Below, in pieces: positions 46,041 through 54,400 of a stretch of 64,000 bases of DNA; within the stretch, counting starts at the first letter, position 1, and each line of letters begins with the position of its first letter. The DNA is from Corynebacterium guangdongense (GTDB lineage Bacteria > Actinomycetota > Actinomycetes > Mycobacteriales > Mycobacteriaceae), in NCBI RefSeq assembly GCF_030408915.1, contig NZ_CP047654.1:620001-684000 (forward strand), given 5' to 3'. The position numbers were made by a program, and so were the translations under genes. The notes under the pieces were generated by a model. It did no database searches, was not told the origin of the DNA, and saw only the letters and a program-made list of their open reading frames with translations.

Positions 46041-46940
46041 TTTTCCGGGATGCTGGTCAACGCCCTGCGCAATCGGCATGCGGACCATGTTTCCCCACTC
46101 GGCCCAGGAGCCGTCGTAGTTGCGGACGTTGCCGTAGCCGAGGATGTACTTGAGCATGAACCAGGTGTGGGCGGACTGGTCGCCGAGGAGGCAGTAGAGC
46201 ACCGTGGGGACGGCCGGGTCGAGGCCCTCGTAGACGGCGGCGATCTCCTCGCGGGTGCGGAAGCGGGCGTTGGCGTGGAGGGCGTCGCCCCAGGGGATGT
46301 TGACGGCGCCGGGGATGTGGCCGTTGCGCATCGTGGTCGGGGCGTCCTCGATGCTCTCGTAGCCCTCGCCGACGGTGTCGCCCGCGTAGTCGGTCTCGGC
46401 GCGGACGTCGATGAGCTGGGGGGCGTCGGCGGTGAGGGCGGCGCGGATTTCGTCGACGAAGACCCGCAGGTCGGCGTCGTTGCGTTCGACGACGGGGTAG
46501 TTGGTGGCCGGGTAGTCCGGGACGGCGAAGGAGGTGTCGCGCTCCTCGCCCATCCAGGCGTCGCGGCCGCCGTCGAGGAGTCTGACGTCGGGGTGGCCGA
46601 AGAGTTCGAAGACCCACAGGGTGTAGGCGGCCCAGCGGTTGGACTTGTCGCCGTAGATGACGACGGTGTCCTCGCGGGAGATGCCCTTTTCGCGCATGAG
46701 GTCGGCGAAGGCCTGGCCGTCGATGAAGTCGCGGGTGACCTGGTCGTTGAGGTCGGAGTGCCAGTCGATGCGCACGGCGCCGGGGATGTGGCCGATGTTG
46801 TAGAGCAGCAGGTCTTCGTCGGATTCGACGACCTTCAGGCCCGGGGTGCCCAGGCGGGAGGACAGCCAGGCGGCGGAGACGAATCGCTGCGGGTGGGCGA
46901 AGCTCTTGAAGTCTGGGTGCGGATCGAAGTCGATGGCCAC
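46038..46940 (-). CDS. thtR: Thiosulfate sulfurtransferase (two-domain rhodanese)
   Basis: 300 residues with tandem rhodanese domains. The first ends HIPGAVRIDWHSDLND...VVIYGDKSNRWAAY; the second has QLIDVRAETDYAGD, NGHIPGAVNIPW and the active-site loop VLYCLLGDQSAHTWFML with the catalytic Cys. The loop C-L-L-G-D-Q lacks the Arg residues usual in CRxGERS, so sulfur-acceptor preference may differ. Position upstream of accBC matches C. glutamicum. Confidence 0.9.
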   Translation of the reverse strand: MAIDFDPHPDFKSFAHPQRFVSAAWLSSRLGTPGLKVVESDEDLLLYNIGHIPGAVRIDWHSDLNDQVTRDFIDGQAFADLMREKGISREDTVVIYGDKSNRWAAYTLWVFELFGHPDVRLLDGGRDAWMGEERDTSFAVPDYPATNYPVVERNDADLRVFVDEIRAALTADAPQLIDVRAETDYAGDTVGEGYESIEDAPTTMRNGHIPGAVNIPWGDALHANARFRTREEIAAVYEGLDPAVPTVLYCLLGDQSAHTWFMLKYILGYGNVRNYDGSWAEWGNMVRMPIAQGVDQHPGK

Positions 46941-47150
46941 AGTCGGTACGCCTTTCGTGGGGCTGAGGGGAGTGGTTCACTTAGGTATAACGATAACCTG
47001 TTGGGTTCCAGTTCGTCACTCGCCCGGGGCCCTGTGTTGTTGGTAACAGCCGGCCTGTCTGATAGAGCCGAAGTGTCTGGGCTGCATTATTTTCGTCTCG
47101 CGGGCCTGCGATGTGACGCCCGTTTCCTGCTTATGAAAGGGCGAGCATTC
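46941..47150. other. Divergent spacer between thtR and the Cj0069-family gene
   Basis: 210 bp. AGGTATAACGATAACCT (46984-47000) is an AGGT...ACCT imperfect inverted repeat, probably part of the promoters. No gene seen. Confidence 0.4.
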
Positions 47151-48224
47151 ATGCATCAGGCCATAGTAATCTTCGAGGTTGAGGGCGGATCCGACAAGGG
47201 GCCGGACGGTCACCGGAGGGACACCATGCCCATCGTCGACGCCGTCCGCGCCGCTGGCTGGCACGCCGAGGTCATCTACTACCACCCGGATCGCGCCGCT
47301 GAGATCTTCGACACAGTCGTCGGGGGCTTCGACGCGTACATCTCGCGGGTCAACCCGGGGCACATCCCGGGCGGCGAGAAGGGCTACTTCACGCTGCTGA
47401 CCCAGCTTGCCGACGCCGGCGTCATCGGCATGTCCACCCCAGCGGACATGATGGCCTACGGGGCGAAGGACGCACTGGTGAAGCTGAACCGGACTCCGCT
47501 GGTGCCGGCCGACACCGCCGCCTACTACGACGTCGCCGATTTCCACCAGACCTTCCCGACCTCCCTGTCCTACGGCGAGCGTGTGCTCAAGCAGAACCGC
47601 GGCTCCACCGGCGAGGGCATCTGGCGCGTGCGCCTGGCGGACCGGGACCTGGCCGCGTCGGTCACCCCGGGCACGGCCCTGCCGCTGGACACGGAGCTCA
47701 AGTGCACGGAGGCGGTGGACAACCGCTCGCGCCACACCACGCTCGGCGAGTTCATGGACTTCTGCGACCAGTACATCATCGGCGACAACGGCATGCTCGT
47801 GGACATGCGTTTCATGCCCCGCATCGTCGAGGGCGAGATCCGCATCCTGCTGGTGGGCGCGGAGCCGGTGTTCATCGTTCACAAGAAGCCGGCCGAGGGG
47901 GAGGACTCCTTCTCCGCGACCCTGTTCTCCGGGGCGAAGTACACCTACAACCGACCGGAGGAGTGGCCGGAGCTGCTGGCCATGTTCGAGCAGGCGCGTC
48001 CGGTGATCGCGGCGAAGCTGGGCCAGAACCAGAACGTTCCGCTGATCTGGACGGCGGACTTCATGCTGGACACCGCCGCGGACGGTTCGGACACCTACGT
48101 GCTCGGCGAGATCAACAACTCCTGCGTGGGCTTCACCTCGGAGCTGAGCATGGGCATCCAGGAAAAGATCGCGGCGGAGGCCATCCGCCGCGTCGAGACC
48201 GCCAACCTGGCGGTCCCGGCCTAG
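47151..48224 (+). CDS. Cj0069 family protein (ATP-grasp-like)
   Basis: 357 residues from ATG 47151, after GAAAGGG. MHQAIVIFEVEGGSDKGPDGHRRDTMPIV, ADMMAYGAKDALVKLNR, LKQNRGSTGEGIWRVRL and LGEINNSCVGFTSEL follow the Cj0069 family pattern. The order resembles an ATP-grasp ligase (YGAKDALVKL nucleotide-binding Lys, NRGSTGEGIW, metal site EINNSC). The reaction is unknown. An in-frame ATG at 47133 is an alternative start. Stop shares CTAG with the DUF3151 gene. Confidence 0.82.
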   Translation: MHQAIVIFEVEGGSDKGPDGHRRDTMPIVDAVRAAGWHAEVIYYHPDRAAEIFDTVVGGFDAYISRVNPGHIPGGEKGYFTLLTQLADAGVIGMSTPADMMAYGAKDALVKLNRTPLVPADTAAYYDVADFHQTFPTSLSYGERVLKQNRGSTGEGIWRVRLADRDLAASVTPGTALPLDTELKCTEAVDNRSRHTTLGEFMDFCDQYIIGDNGMLVDMRFMPRIVEGEIRILLVGAEPVFIVHKKPAEGEDSFSATLFSGAKYTYNRPEEWPELLAMFEQARPVIAAKLGQNQNVPLIWTADFMLDTAADGSDTYVLGEINNSCVGFTSELSMGIQEKIAAEAIRRVETANLAVPA

Positions 48225-48631
48225 TCCAGCAGCGTCGCGACGCAGTCGGGGTCGGCGTCGGAAAGCATCTGGCGGCAGCGGTCGTACTCGGCGTTCTCGC
48301 CGATGGCCTGGGCGGCCAGGGCGAGGGCGGCGATGGCGCGCAGGACCGGCTGGTTCGACTCGTGCGCGTAGGGGACCGGGCCCCAGCCTTTCCACCCGTT
48401 GGCGCGGAGGCGGTCCAGGGAGCGGTGGTAGCCCGTGCGCGCGAAGGCGTAGGTGACGAGCCTGTCCTCGTCGCTCGCCGCGTTTTCGTAGGCCTGCTCG
48501 GCCTTGGTGGCCCAGACGTTGGGGCTGTCCGGGTGCGCGAGAGCGGTGGCGGGGTCGAGGGGGTCCCTGCCCTGGGCCGGGTCGGCGGGCAAGCGGATCG
48601 GGTCGGGGGCGAGCATGTCGTTGAGTTCCAT
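48221..48631 (-). CDS. DUF3151 family protein
   Basis: 136 residues, starting MELNDMLAPDPIRLP. Conserved actinobacterial features: SPNVWATKAEQAYE, VTYAFARTGYHRSLDRLRANGWKGWGPVPYAHE and NQPVLRAIAALALAA. A soluble helical protein (TPR-like) of unknown function, widely conserved in Actinobacteria. Start ATG 48631 lies 10 bp after the ABC gene stop on the same strand, so it may be the last gene of that operon. Confidence 0.85.
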   Translation of the reverse strand: MELNDMLAPDPIRLPADPAQGRDPLDPATALAHPDSPNVWATKAEQAYENAASDEDRLVTYAFARTGYHRSLDRLRANGWKGWGPVPYAHESNQPVLRAIAALALAAQAIGENAEYDRCRQMLSDADPDCVATLLD

Positions 48632-48641
48632 GACCGCCAGC

Positions 48642-50408
48642 CTAACCAGTCGGCGACCAGCGGGCGTAGAGCCGGGCGTAGCGACCACCCTGCGCGATGA
48701 GTTCCGCGTGCGTGCCGTCCTCGACGATGCGCCCGTGGTCCATGACTATGATGCGGTCCGCCGCCACGGCCTGGTCGAGCCGGTGCGCCACCACGAGGCT
48801 CGTGCGCCCGCGGGTGACCTGGCCGGCGGCGCGCTCCAGCGCCCGGGCGTCGTCGGAGCCGGCTTCGGCGGTGGCCTCGTCGAGGATCAGGACCGGCGGG
48901 TCGCGCAGCCACACCCGGGCCAGGCTGATCTGCTGGGCGATCTCCGGGCCCAGCGCCTCCCCTCCCGCGCCGATCCGGGTGTCGAGCCCCTCGGGGAAGG
49001 AGCGCTGCCAGGCGGCGGTGCCGGGGATGAGGCCGACGGTGCGCAGGGCGTCGAGAAGCGTGGTGTCGGAGGCGCCGTTCGCCGCGATCCGGAGGTCCTC
49101 GCGCAGGCTGCCGGAGAAGAGGTGAACTTCCTGCGTCATGAGCGTGACGTGGCGGGCCCACCAGAGGTCGGGGGCGGTGCTGGCGGGGACGTCGTCGAGG
49201 TAGACCTCCCCGGCGGTGGGCCGCTGCAGGCCGGCGAGGACCGCCGCCAGGGTCGACTTGCCCGCGCCGGTGGTTCCCACCAGCGCGGTGGTCGTGCCGG
49301 CGGCGAGCGTGAGGGACAGGTCCGTGATGACGGCGGCGCCGTTGGGGTAGGCGAAGGACAGCTTCTCGACGCGCACCTCCGGAGCCGCCGCCAGGTCCGC
49401 CGGCTCCGCGCGGTTCTCCTCGGGGGCGAGTGTCGCCAGGGAGACGGCCCGCCCGAGCTGCACCATCGCAGTCTGCATTTCCCCGGTGAAGGACAGCACG
49501 TTGAAGAGGTGGATTTCCAGGCGGCTGGCCAGCACCATCGCGGTGGTTGCGGCACCGAGGGTGACCGCGCCCTGCCCGAGCAGCACCGTCGACCACAGCA
49601 GCGCGCCGATGACCAGCAGCGCATAGGCGAAGGAGGCGTAGGCCATTAGCACGTTGAACAGGGGCAGCAGGTTCGCCTGGGTGGTGATGGTGTGCCAGGA
49701 GTGGGTACGCATACGTTCCTGCGCCCAGCGTTCCAGGCCGAACGCGCGGATGGTGGGCAGACCCGAGATGGTGTCGAGCAGGACGTTGTTGCGGTAGGCC
49801 TCGGCGGCGGCGACGCGGTTGGAGACGTCGGGGAGCTCGCGCAGCACCATACGCACCCCGGGAACGACGGGCAGCAGGGCGAGCAGGAACACGCCCGCGT
49901 AGGACCAGTGCACCGCGACCAGCGCGATGAGCGTCGAGGGCAGCATCAGCGCGGTGACGATGACGCGGGTGCCGGAGTGCTGGATGAACGTCACCACCGC
50001 GTCGATGTCCTTGGTCAGGCGGGTGATGACGTTGCCGCTGCCCAGTTCCATGACGTCGGGGATCGGCGCCCGCAGCACCGACGCCAGGCCCGCGCGGCGA
50101 AGGTCGACCGAGAGGATGCGGGCCCGGGCGGTGACCAGGTAGTTCGCCAGCGCCCGGCCGACGACCTCGAGCAGCATCGCCGCGGCGACGAGCCCGATGA
50201 GCGTGCCGAAGAGGGTGGCGTCACCGCCGCCGTCGATGGCGTCGACGAGCGTGCCGACCAGCTGGGACGCCCCGATGATGCCGACCAGCGTCATGGCGAA
50301 TGTCAGCGTCGCGGCCAGCCACCAGCCCGCGCGCGGGCGCCCGGGCAGCGTGCCGAGGTGGCGGAATGATTCCCGGACTGGGGCGGGCGGGAGCGCGTCG
50401 GGCGTCAT
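48642..50408 (-). CDS. ABC exporter half-transporter B (intact Walker A, degenerate signature)
   Basis: 588 residues. A six-helix exporter domain (to about residue 320) is fused to an ATPase domain. Walker [19 protein letters not shown]-loop [16 protein letters not shown], Walker [15 protein letters not shown] and H-loop [14 protein letters not shown] are present. The signature LSGGQ is replaced by [16 protein letters not shown]. Its start overlaps the stop of half-transporter A (ATGA). With A it should form a heterodimer with one usable ATP site. Substrate unknown. Confidence 0.9.
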   Translation of the reverse strand: MTPDALPPAPVRESFRHLGTLPGRPRAGWWLAATLTFAMTLVGIIGASQLVGTLVDAIDGGGDATLFGTLIGLVAAAMLLEVVGRALANYLVTARARILSVDLRRAGLASVLRAPIPDVMELGSGNVITRLTKDIDAVVTFIQHSGTRVIVTALMLPSTLIALVAVHWSYAGVFLLALLPVVPGVRMVLRELPDVSNRVAAAEAYRNNVLLDTISGLPTIRAFGLERWAQERMRTHSWHTITTQANLLPLFNVLMAYASFAYALLVIGALLWSTVLLGQGAVTLGAATTAMVLASRLEIHLFNVLSFTGEMQTAMVQLGRAVSLATLAPEENRAEPADLAAAPEVRVEKLSFAYPNGAAVITDLSLTLAAGTTTALVGTTGAGKSTLAAVLAGLQRPTAGEVYLDDVPASTAPDLWWARHVTLMTQEVHLFSGSLREDLRIAANGASDTTLLDALRTVGLIPGTAAWQRSFPEGLDTRIGAGGEALGPEIAQQISLARVWLRDPPVLILDEATAEAGSDDARALERAAGQVTRGRTSLVVAHRLDQAVAADRIIVMDHGRIVEDGTHAELIAQGGRYARLYARWSPTG

Positions 50409-51874
50409 GACAGCTCCTCCACCCGCTCGGCGGCCGAACGCCACGGCCGCGACGTCGAGACGACCACGGTCGTGCGCCCCGCCCGCAGCGCCGCGACGCG
50501 ACGGGCCACCTCATCGGCGGTGACCGCGTCCAGCCCGGTGGTCGGTTCATCGAGGATCAGCACCTCCGGGTCGGCGGCCAGCGCGCGGGCAAGGGCCACG
50601 CGCTGGCGCTGCCCGCCGGAGAGGTTGAGCCCGGATTCCCCGATGGCGGTGGTGGGCAGGCCCCAGTCGTCGGCGCCCCCGTCGCGCAGGCGAACGAGGA
50701 TGTCCTCACAGGCGGCTGCGTCCAGGGAGGCGTGCAGGTGCGCGCGGGAGCGGGGGGCACGCGCGGCGACGTTGTCGGCCAGGGTGCCCTCGAAGACGTT
50801 GACCCGGTGGGGCGGGGCGAGGACGTCGTCGCCGGCGGCCAGCGCCGCGATCCGTCGTTCGGCCTCGCGCAGTCCGGCGGCGGTGGTGGCGGACCACACG
50901 GTGAGGCCGGGCCGCAGCGTCGGCGGGTCACCGGTGGCGGCCTCCGGCGCGATGATGGAGTCGCTGAGGGCCCGGATGCGCCCGGCGGCGGTGAGCCCGC
51001 GGGCCCAGAAGTCGGTGACCATGCCCAGCGACTGCCCGAAGGAGATCAGCGCGGGCGGGACGACGACCGTGACGGTGAGAAACTGACCGACGCTGACCCG
51101 CCCGGTCATGGCCAGCCAGCCGGCCAGCGCGATGATCGTGGCGGTGGCCAGCGCGGGGACGGTCTGGCGGACGGCGTTGAGCAGGGCGGAGACGCGGGCG
51201 TCGCGAAGCATGACGGCGAGCGCGGCGCCCGCGGCGTCGTCGAAGCGGGCGCGGGTGACGTCGGTGGCGCCCAGGCCCTTGATCACGCGCGAGCCCTGGG
51301 CGGCGTCGGTGGCGATGGCGATGGAGGCGGACTCGGCCTCGCGGCGCCGGCGCGCGACACGGGCGATGGGCCGGGCGGTGGCGAAGGCGGAGGAGACGGT
51401 CAGCAGCGTCGCGGCCAGCACCGACAGTGAGAGCCACGGGGATATCGGCCAGACGACGATGAGCGAGCCGAGGAGGTAGCCGACCATGTACAGCGGCCAG
51501 TCCAGCAGATAACGGATCATGCCCAGCTGGGTGGAGTCGGCGTCGACGGTGTTGAGGATTTCCCCGGAGCTGCGCGGGGTGACCCCCGAGACCAGCCGGC
51601 CGAGCAGGGTCAGGCGCAGCACGTGGATCGTGCGGCCGGCGGCGACGTCGACGAGTGTCTCGGTGGTCTGCGCGGCGAGCCAGCTGAGGCCGTAGATGAG
51701 GGCGAGGGCGACCGCGGGCACGACGGCGTCGCGGAGTGAGCCGTCGGCGAAGACCCAGTCCGCGGACTTGCCGATCGCCCAGCCGGCGAGCACCCCGGTC
51801 CCGGCGTCGACGGCCAGGCCGAGCAGGGTGACGAGGAACGCGGCCCGGTAGCCCGTCAGGGCGCGCCAGAGCAC
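50405..51874 (-). CDS. ABC exporter half-transporter A (Walker A lost, signature intact)
   Basis: 489 residues from GTG 51874. The exporter membrane domain is normal ([22 protein letters not shown] is the coupling-helix region), but the ATPase domain is only about 160 residues. Where Walker A should be it reads [21 protein letters not shown], with no GxxGxGKS/T. The signature [17 protein letters not shown] and Walker [13 protein letters not shown] are perfect; the H-loop His is replaced (VVVSTSRPW). It complements half-transporter B exactly. The true N-terminus may be further upstream; see the small ORF at 51897-51974. Confidence 0.88.
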   Translation of the reverse strand: MLWRALTGYRAAFLVTLLGLAVDAGTGVLAGWAIGKSADWVFADGSLRDAVVPAVALALIYGLSWLAAQTTETLVDVAAGRTIHVLRLTLLGRLVSGVTPRSSGEILNTVDADSTQLGMIRYLLDWPLYMVGYLLGSLIVVWPISPWLSLSVLAATLLTVSSAFATARPIARVARRRREAESASIAIATDAAQGSRVIKGLGATDVTRARFDDAAGAALAVMLRDARVSALLNAVRQTVPALATATIIALAGWLAMTGRVSVGQFLTVTVVVPPALISFGQSLGMVTDFWARGLTAAGRIRALSDSIIAPEAATGDPPTLRPGLTVWSATTAAGLREAERRIAALAAGDDVLAPPHRVNVFEGTLADNVAARAPRSRAHLHASLDAAACEDILVRLRDGGADDWGLPTTAIGESGLNLSGGQRQRVALARALAADPEVLILDEPTTGLDAVTADEVARRVAALRAGRTTVVVSTSRPWRSAAERVEELS

Positions 51875-51896
51875 CCCCGAATCGGTCCGGGGCAGG

Positions 51897-51974
51897 TCAC
51901 GGCCCTTCGTCCCGCGGCGGGTCCTCGGGGACGAACCAGGACCAGGTCGGTAGACGGCGCCGACGTGTTGTCAT
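51897..51974 (-). CDS. 25-residue open frame with a strong ribosome site, leader peptide or frameshifted N-terminus of half-transporter A
   Basis: [20 protein letters not shown]... ends at TGA 22 bp before the GTG of half-transporter A. GAGGGG lies at the right distance. If one G of the GGG at about 51902-51904 were absent the frame would run on as ...[18 protein letters not shown] into the transporter. The basic, Trp/Pro-rich sequence looks like a cytoplasmic leader of an ABC exporter. So either a real frameshift, a sequence error, or a coupled leader peptide. Confidence 0.5.
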   Translation of the reverse strand: MTTRRRRLPTWSWFVPEDPPRDEGP

Positions 51975-52049
51975 AGCCCCTCAGAGTACCGAGTGGCCGC
52001 CACGGATCTCCAGGGCGGTTCCCGGCCGGGTCACCCCGCCGCCGGGGGA

Positions 52050-52637
52050 TTACGCCCAGAAGTCGGAGACGTTGAGCCCGAAGGAGTAGAGCGCCCGGCG
52101 CACGAGCGGCATGGACAGGCCGATGACGCTGGAGGGGTCGCCCTCGATGCGGTCGATGAACCAGCCGCCGAGCGCCTCCAGGGTGAATGCTCCGGCGCAC
52201 TCGAGCGGTTCCCCGGAGCGCGCGTAGGCCTCGATGTCCGCGTCCGGGACGTCGGCGAAGGTCACGGCGGTGCTGGCGGTGTCCTGCACGGCCCGGTCGC
52301 CGAAGATGATGCAGTGCCCGGTCAGCAGGTGCGCCGTCTTACCGGCCTGCGCCTTCCACCGGGCGACGGTGGCGTCGACGGTGTGGGGTTTGCCCTGGAG
52401 TTCGCCGTCGAGCAGGAGCATGGAGTCGGCGCCGATGACGACGTCGTCGGGGTGGTCGGCGGCGACTGCCCGGGCCTTGGCGGCGGCGAGGGTGGCGACG
52501 GCGGTCGCGGGGGCGTCGGCGAGCCCGGCCAGCAGCGCGTCCTCGTCGACGTGGGCGGGGTGGACGTGGGGCTCGATGCCCCCGGAACGCAGAATTCCCA
52601 GCCGCGAGGGCGACTGGGAGGCGAGCACGATGCGCAT
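52050..52637 (-). CDS. maf: Maf family nucleotide pyrophosphatase
   Basis: 195 residues. RIVLASQSPSRLGILRSGG is the N-terminal Maf motif, DDVVIGADSMLLLDGELQGKP carries the catalytic Asp region, and CAGAFTLEALGGWFIDRIEGD is the conserved C-terminal segment. It hydrolyses modified or canonical NTPs for housekeeping or septum control. Its ATG overlaps the accE stop by one base (TGATG). Confidence 0.93.
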   Translation of the reverse strand: MRIVLASQSPSRLGILRSGGIEPHVHPAHVDEDALLAGLADAPATAVATLAAAKARAVAADHPDDVVIGADSMLLLDGELQGKPHTVDATVARWKAQAGKTAHLLTGHCIIFGDRAVQDTASTAVTFADVPDADIEAYARSGEPLECAGAFTLEALGGWFIDRIEGDPSSVIGLSMPLVRRALYSFGLNVSDFWA

Positions 52638-52852
52638 CAGTAGAAGGTCACCGAGCGGAAGGCGGAGGGGTTGTAGACCGTGTGTCGCTGCAGGCGGTCC
52701 GCCGGGCGGCCCCACAGGTTGCGCTCCTTGTCCTCGGCCGGGGCGGCCGCGGCGATGAGCTGGGTGAACACGGCGGTGAGGGCCGCGACCTCGTCGTCGG
52801 TCGGGTTGCCCTTGACGACGGTGAACAGCGGGGCCTCAGTGCTGACAGTCAT
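52637..52852 (-). CDS. accE: Acyl-CoA carboxylase epsilon subunit
   Basis: 71 residues: MTVSTEAPLFTVVKGNPTDDEVAALTAVF then NLWGRPADRLQ and the C-terminus AFRSVTFY. PxxDDExAALxxV followed by W is the pattern of AccE/PccE subunits of actinobacterial carboxylases. It stabilises the beta-alpha complex. It lies 14 bp after accD2 with ribosome site AAGGAGA. Confidence 0.9.
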   Translation of the reverse strand: MTVSTEAPLFTVVKGNPTDDEVAALTAVFTQLIAAAAPAEDKERNLWGRPADRLQRHTVYNPSAFRSVTFY

Positions 52853-52866
52853 GATGTTCTCCTTGG

Positions 52867-54249
52867 TTAGAGGGCGATGTTGCCATGCTTGCGGGGGCGG
52901 CGGGCGACGACCTTGCGTTCGGTCAGGCCGAGCCCGTCGATGATGAAGGTGCGGGTGTCGGCCGGCTCGATGACGGCGTCGACCAGGCCGCGCTCGGCGG
53001 CGCGGTAGGGGTTGAGATGCTCGGCGGCGTACTTCTCCGCGTCGGTGCCCAGGGCGGCGGCGACGTTCTCCGCGGAGTCGACGGCGACCTCGGCGGTCGG
53101 CCACGCCCACACGAGGTCGGCGCCGGTGTCCTTGGCGCCGAAGAGGACGTAGCCGGAGCCGTAGGCCCTCCGGGTGATGAGCGTGAGCTTGCCGACGCTG
53201 GCCTCGGCGTTGGCGTATGCCAGCTGGGCAGCGGCGCGCAGGCTCTCCTCGTCCCCGGCGGGGAAGCCGTCGGTGTCGACGACCTGGAGGATGGGCAGGT
53301 TGAAGGAGTCGGCGGTGCGGATGAAGCGGGCCGCCTTGGTGGCCGACTCCGCGTCCAGCTGCGCGGCCGGGTCGGTGGCGACCACACCCACGGCACGGCC
53401 GCCGATGCGGGCGAAGCCGGTGATGACGCCGGCGCCGGCCTGGGCCCGGACCTCGAGGAGCCCGCCGTCGACGAGCTCGCCGAGCAGGGCGCGGACGTCG
53501 TAGTCGCCCTCGTCCGGGATGATGGTGTTCAGGTCGATGCCGGCCGGCTTCTCCGGGGTCTCCGTGCGCGGGGCCTCGGCCATGTTGTTGAGCGGGAGGT
53601 GGCCGAGGACGGCGCGGGTGACGACCGGGAAGTCGGCCGGCTCGGCGACCAGGTGGGCCCGGGCGTCGGAGGCGATGACGAGGTCGGCGAGGTTGGCCAG
53701 CACCGCGTGGAGGCCGGAGGTTTCCCCGTTGATGACGGAGATCTGCGGGACGAGGCCGGAGGCGTCGGCGGCGGCGTTGACGATCTTGGCGAACATCGAC
53801 AGGGTGACCACGCCCTCCTTCAGGCGCGGGCCGGTGCCGGCGAGGAAGGCCACGATCGGCACACCGCTCTTGGCCGCCAGGTCGTAGAGCTTGAGGATCT
53901 TCTCGGCGTAGACCTCGCCCAGGGCGGCCTCGAAGACCGTCTCGTCGATCGCGTAGGCGACGACGCGGCGGCCCTCGACGGTGCCGTAACCGGTGACGAC
54001 GCCGTCGGTGGCCGGCCGGGTGCGCTCCATCTTGAAGTCGGTGGCGCGGTGGCGGGCCAGGGCGTCGGTTTCAACGAAGGAACCCTCGTCCAGCAGTGCG
54101 AGCAGGGTCTCCCGGGCAGTCAGACGTCCCGCGGCGTGGGTGGCCTCAATCGCCTCGGCGCCCATGGGCTGCGCGGCTTCGGTGAGGCGGTTGCGCAGAT
54201 CCTGCAGCTTGCCGACGGTGGTCTTCAGATCGGGTTTGGCCTGTGTCAT
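52867..54249 (-). CDS. accD2: Acyl-CoA carboxylase beta subunit paralogue, shortened (DtsR2/AccD2 type)
   Basis: 460 residues versus 548 in AccD1 next to it. The N-terminal [32 protein letters not shown] and C-terminal RRPRKHGNIAL match carboxyltransferases. However the segment equivalent to AccD1 [15 protein letters not shown]...[11 protein letters not shown] is missing (replaced by VTRAVLGHLPLNN), and the first oxyanion loop GASAGGNAY is replaced by GETSGLHAV. In C. glutamicum AccD2 acts with AccD3 in the mycolic-acid carboxylase; here it may be structural rather than catalytic. Confidence 0.87.
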   Translation of the reverse strand: MTQAKPDLKTTVGKLQDLRNRLTEAAQPMGAEAIEATHAAGRLTARETLLALLDEGSFVETDALARHRATDFKMERTRPATDGVVTGYGTVEGRRVVAYAIDETVFEAALGEVYAEKILKLYDLAAKSGVPIVAFLAGTGPRLKEGVVTLSMFAKIVNAAADASGLVPQISVINGETSGLHAVLANLADLVIASDARAHLVAEPADFPVVTRAVLGHLPLNNMAEAPRTETPEKPAGIDLNTIIPDEGDYDVRALLGELVDGGLLEVRAQAGAGVITGFARIGGRAVGVVATDPAAQLDAESATKAARFIRTADSFNLPILQVVDTDGFPAGDEESLRAAAQLAYANAEASVGKLTLITRRAYGSGYVLFGAKDTGADLVWAWPTAEVAVDSAENVAAALGTDAEKYAAEHLNPYRAAERGLVDAVIEPADTRTFIIDGLGLTERKVVARRPRKHGNIAL

Positions 54250-54296
54250 GTCTGCTTAGTCTAAGTCCTTGTTGGTGGGTCCGGGAATCCGGGCTG

Positions 54297-54323
54297 GATC
54301 ATCTGATCCCTTATCGGATGATC
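54297..54323. repeat. Hairpin in the accD1-accD2 spacer
   Basis: GATCATC-TGAT-CCCTT-ATCG-GATGATC forms an 11-bp stem with one wobble pair. It lies between the accD1 terminator and the accD2 start, so may be part of the accD2 leader. Confidence 0.45.
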
Positions 54324-54359
54324 GTCCGGATTCGTTTCATGCGCCCGGAAACCCGCGAC

Positions 54360-54385
54360 TGGCCGGGGCGGCGGTGCCCCGGCCA
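54360..54385 (-). terminator. Rho-independent-type terminator after accD1
   Basis: TGGCCGGGGC / GCCCCGGCCA, a perfect 10-bp stem with 6-nt loop, 16 bp after the accD1 stop on the minus strand; GTCGCGGGTTT follows. It partly insulates accD1 from accD2-accE-maf. Confidence 0.7.
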
Positions 54386-54400
54386 GCGTCGAGAAGCATC

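Noticed and set aside
46982..47001. TTAGGT...AACCT as an iron box before thtR
   Set aside because: The half-sites are too far apart and the core does not match DtxR.
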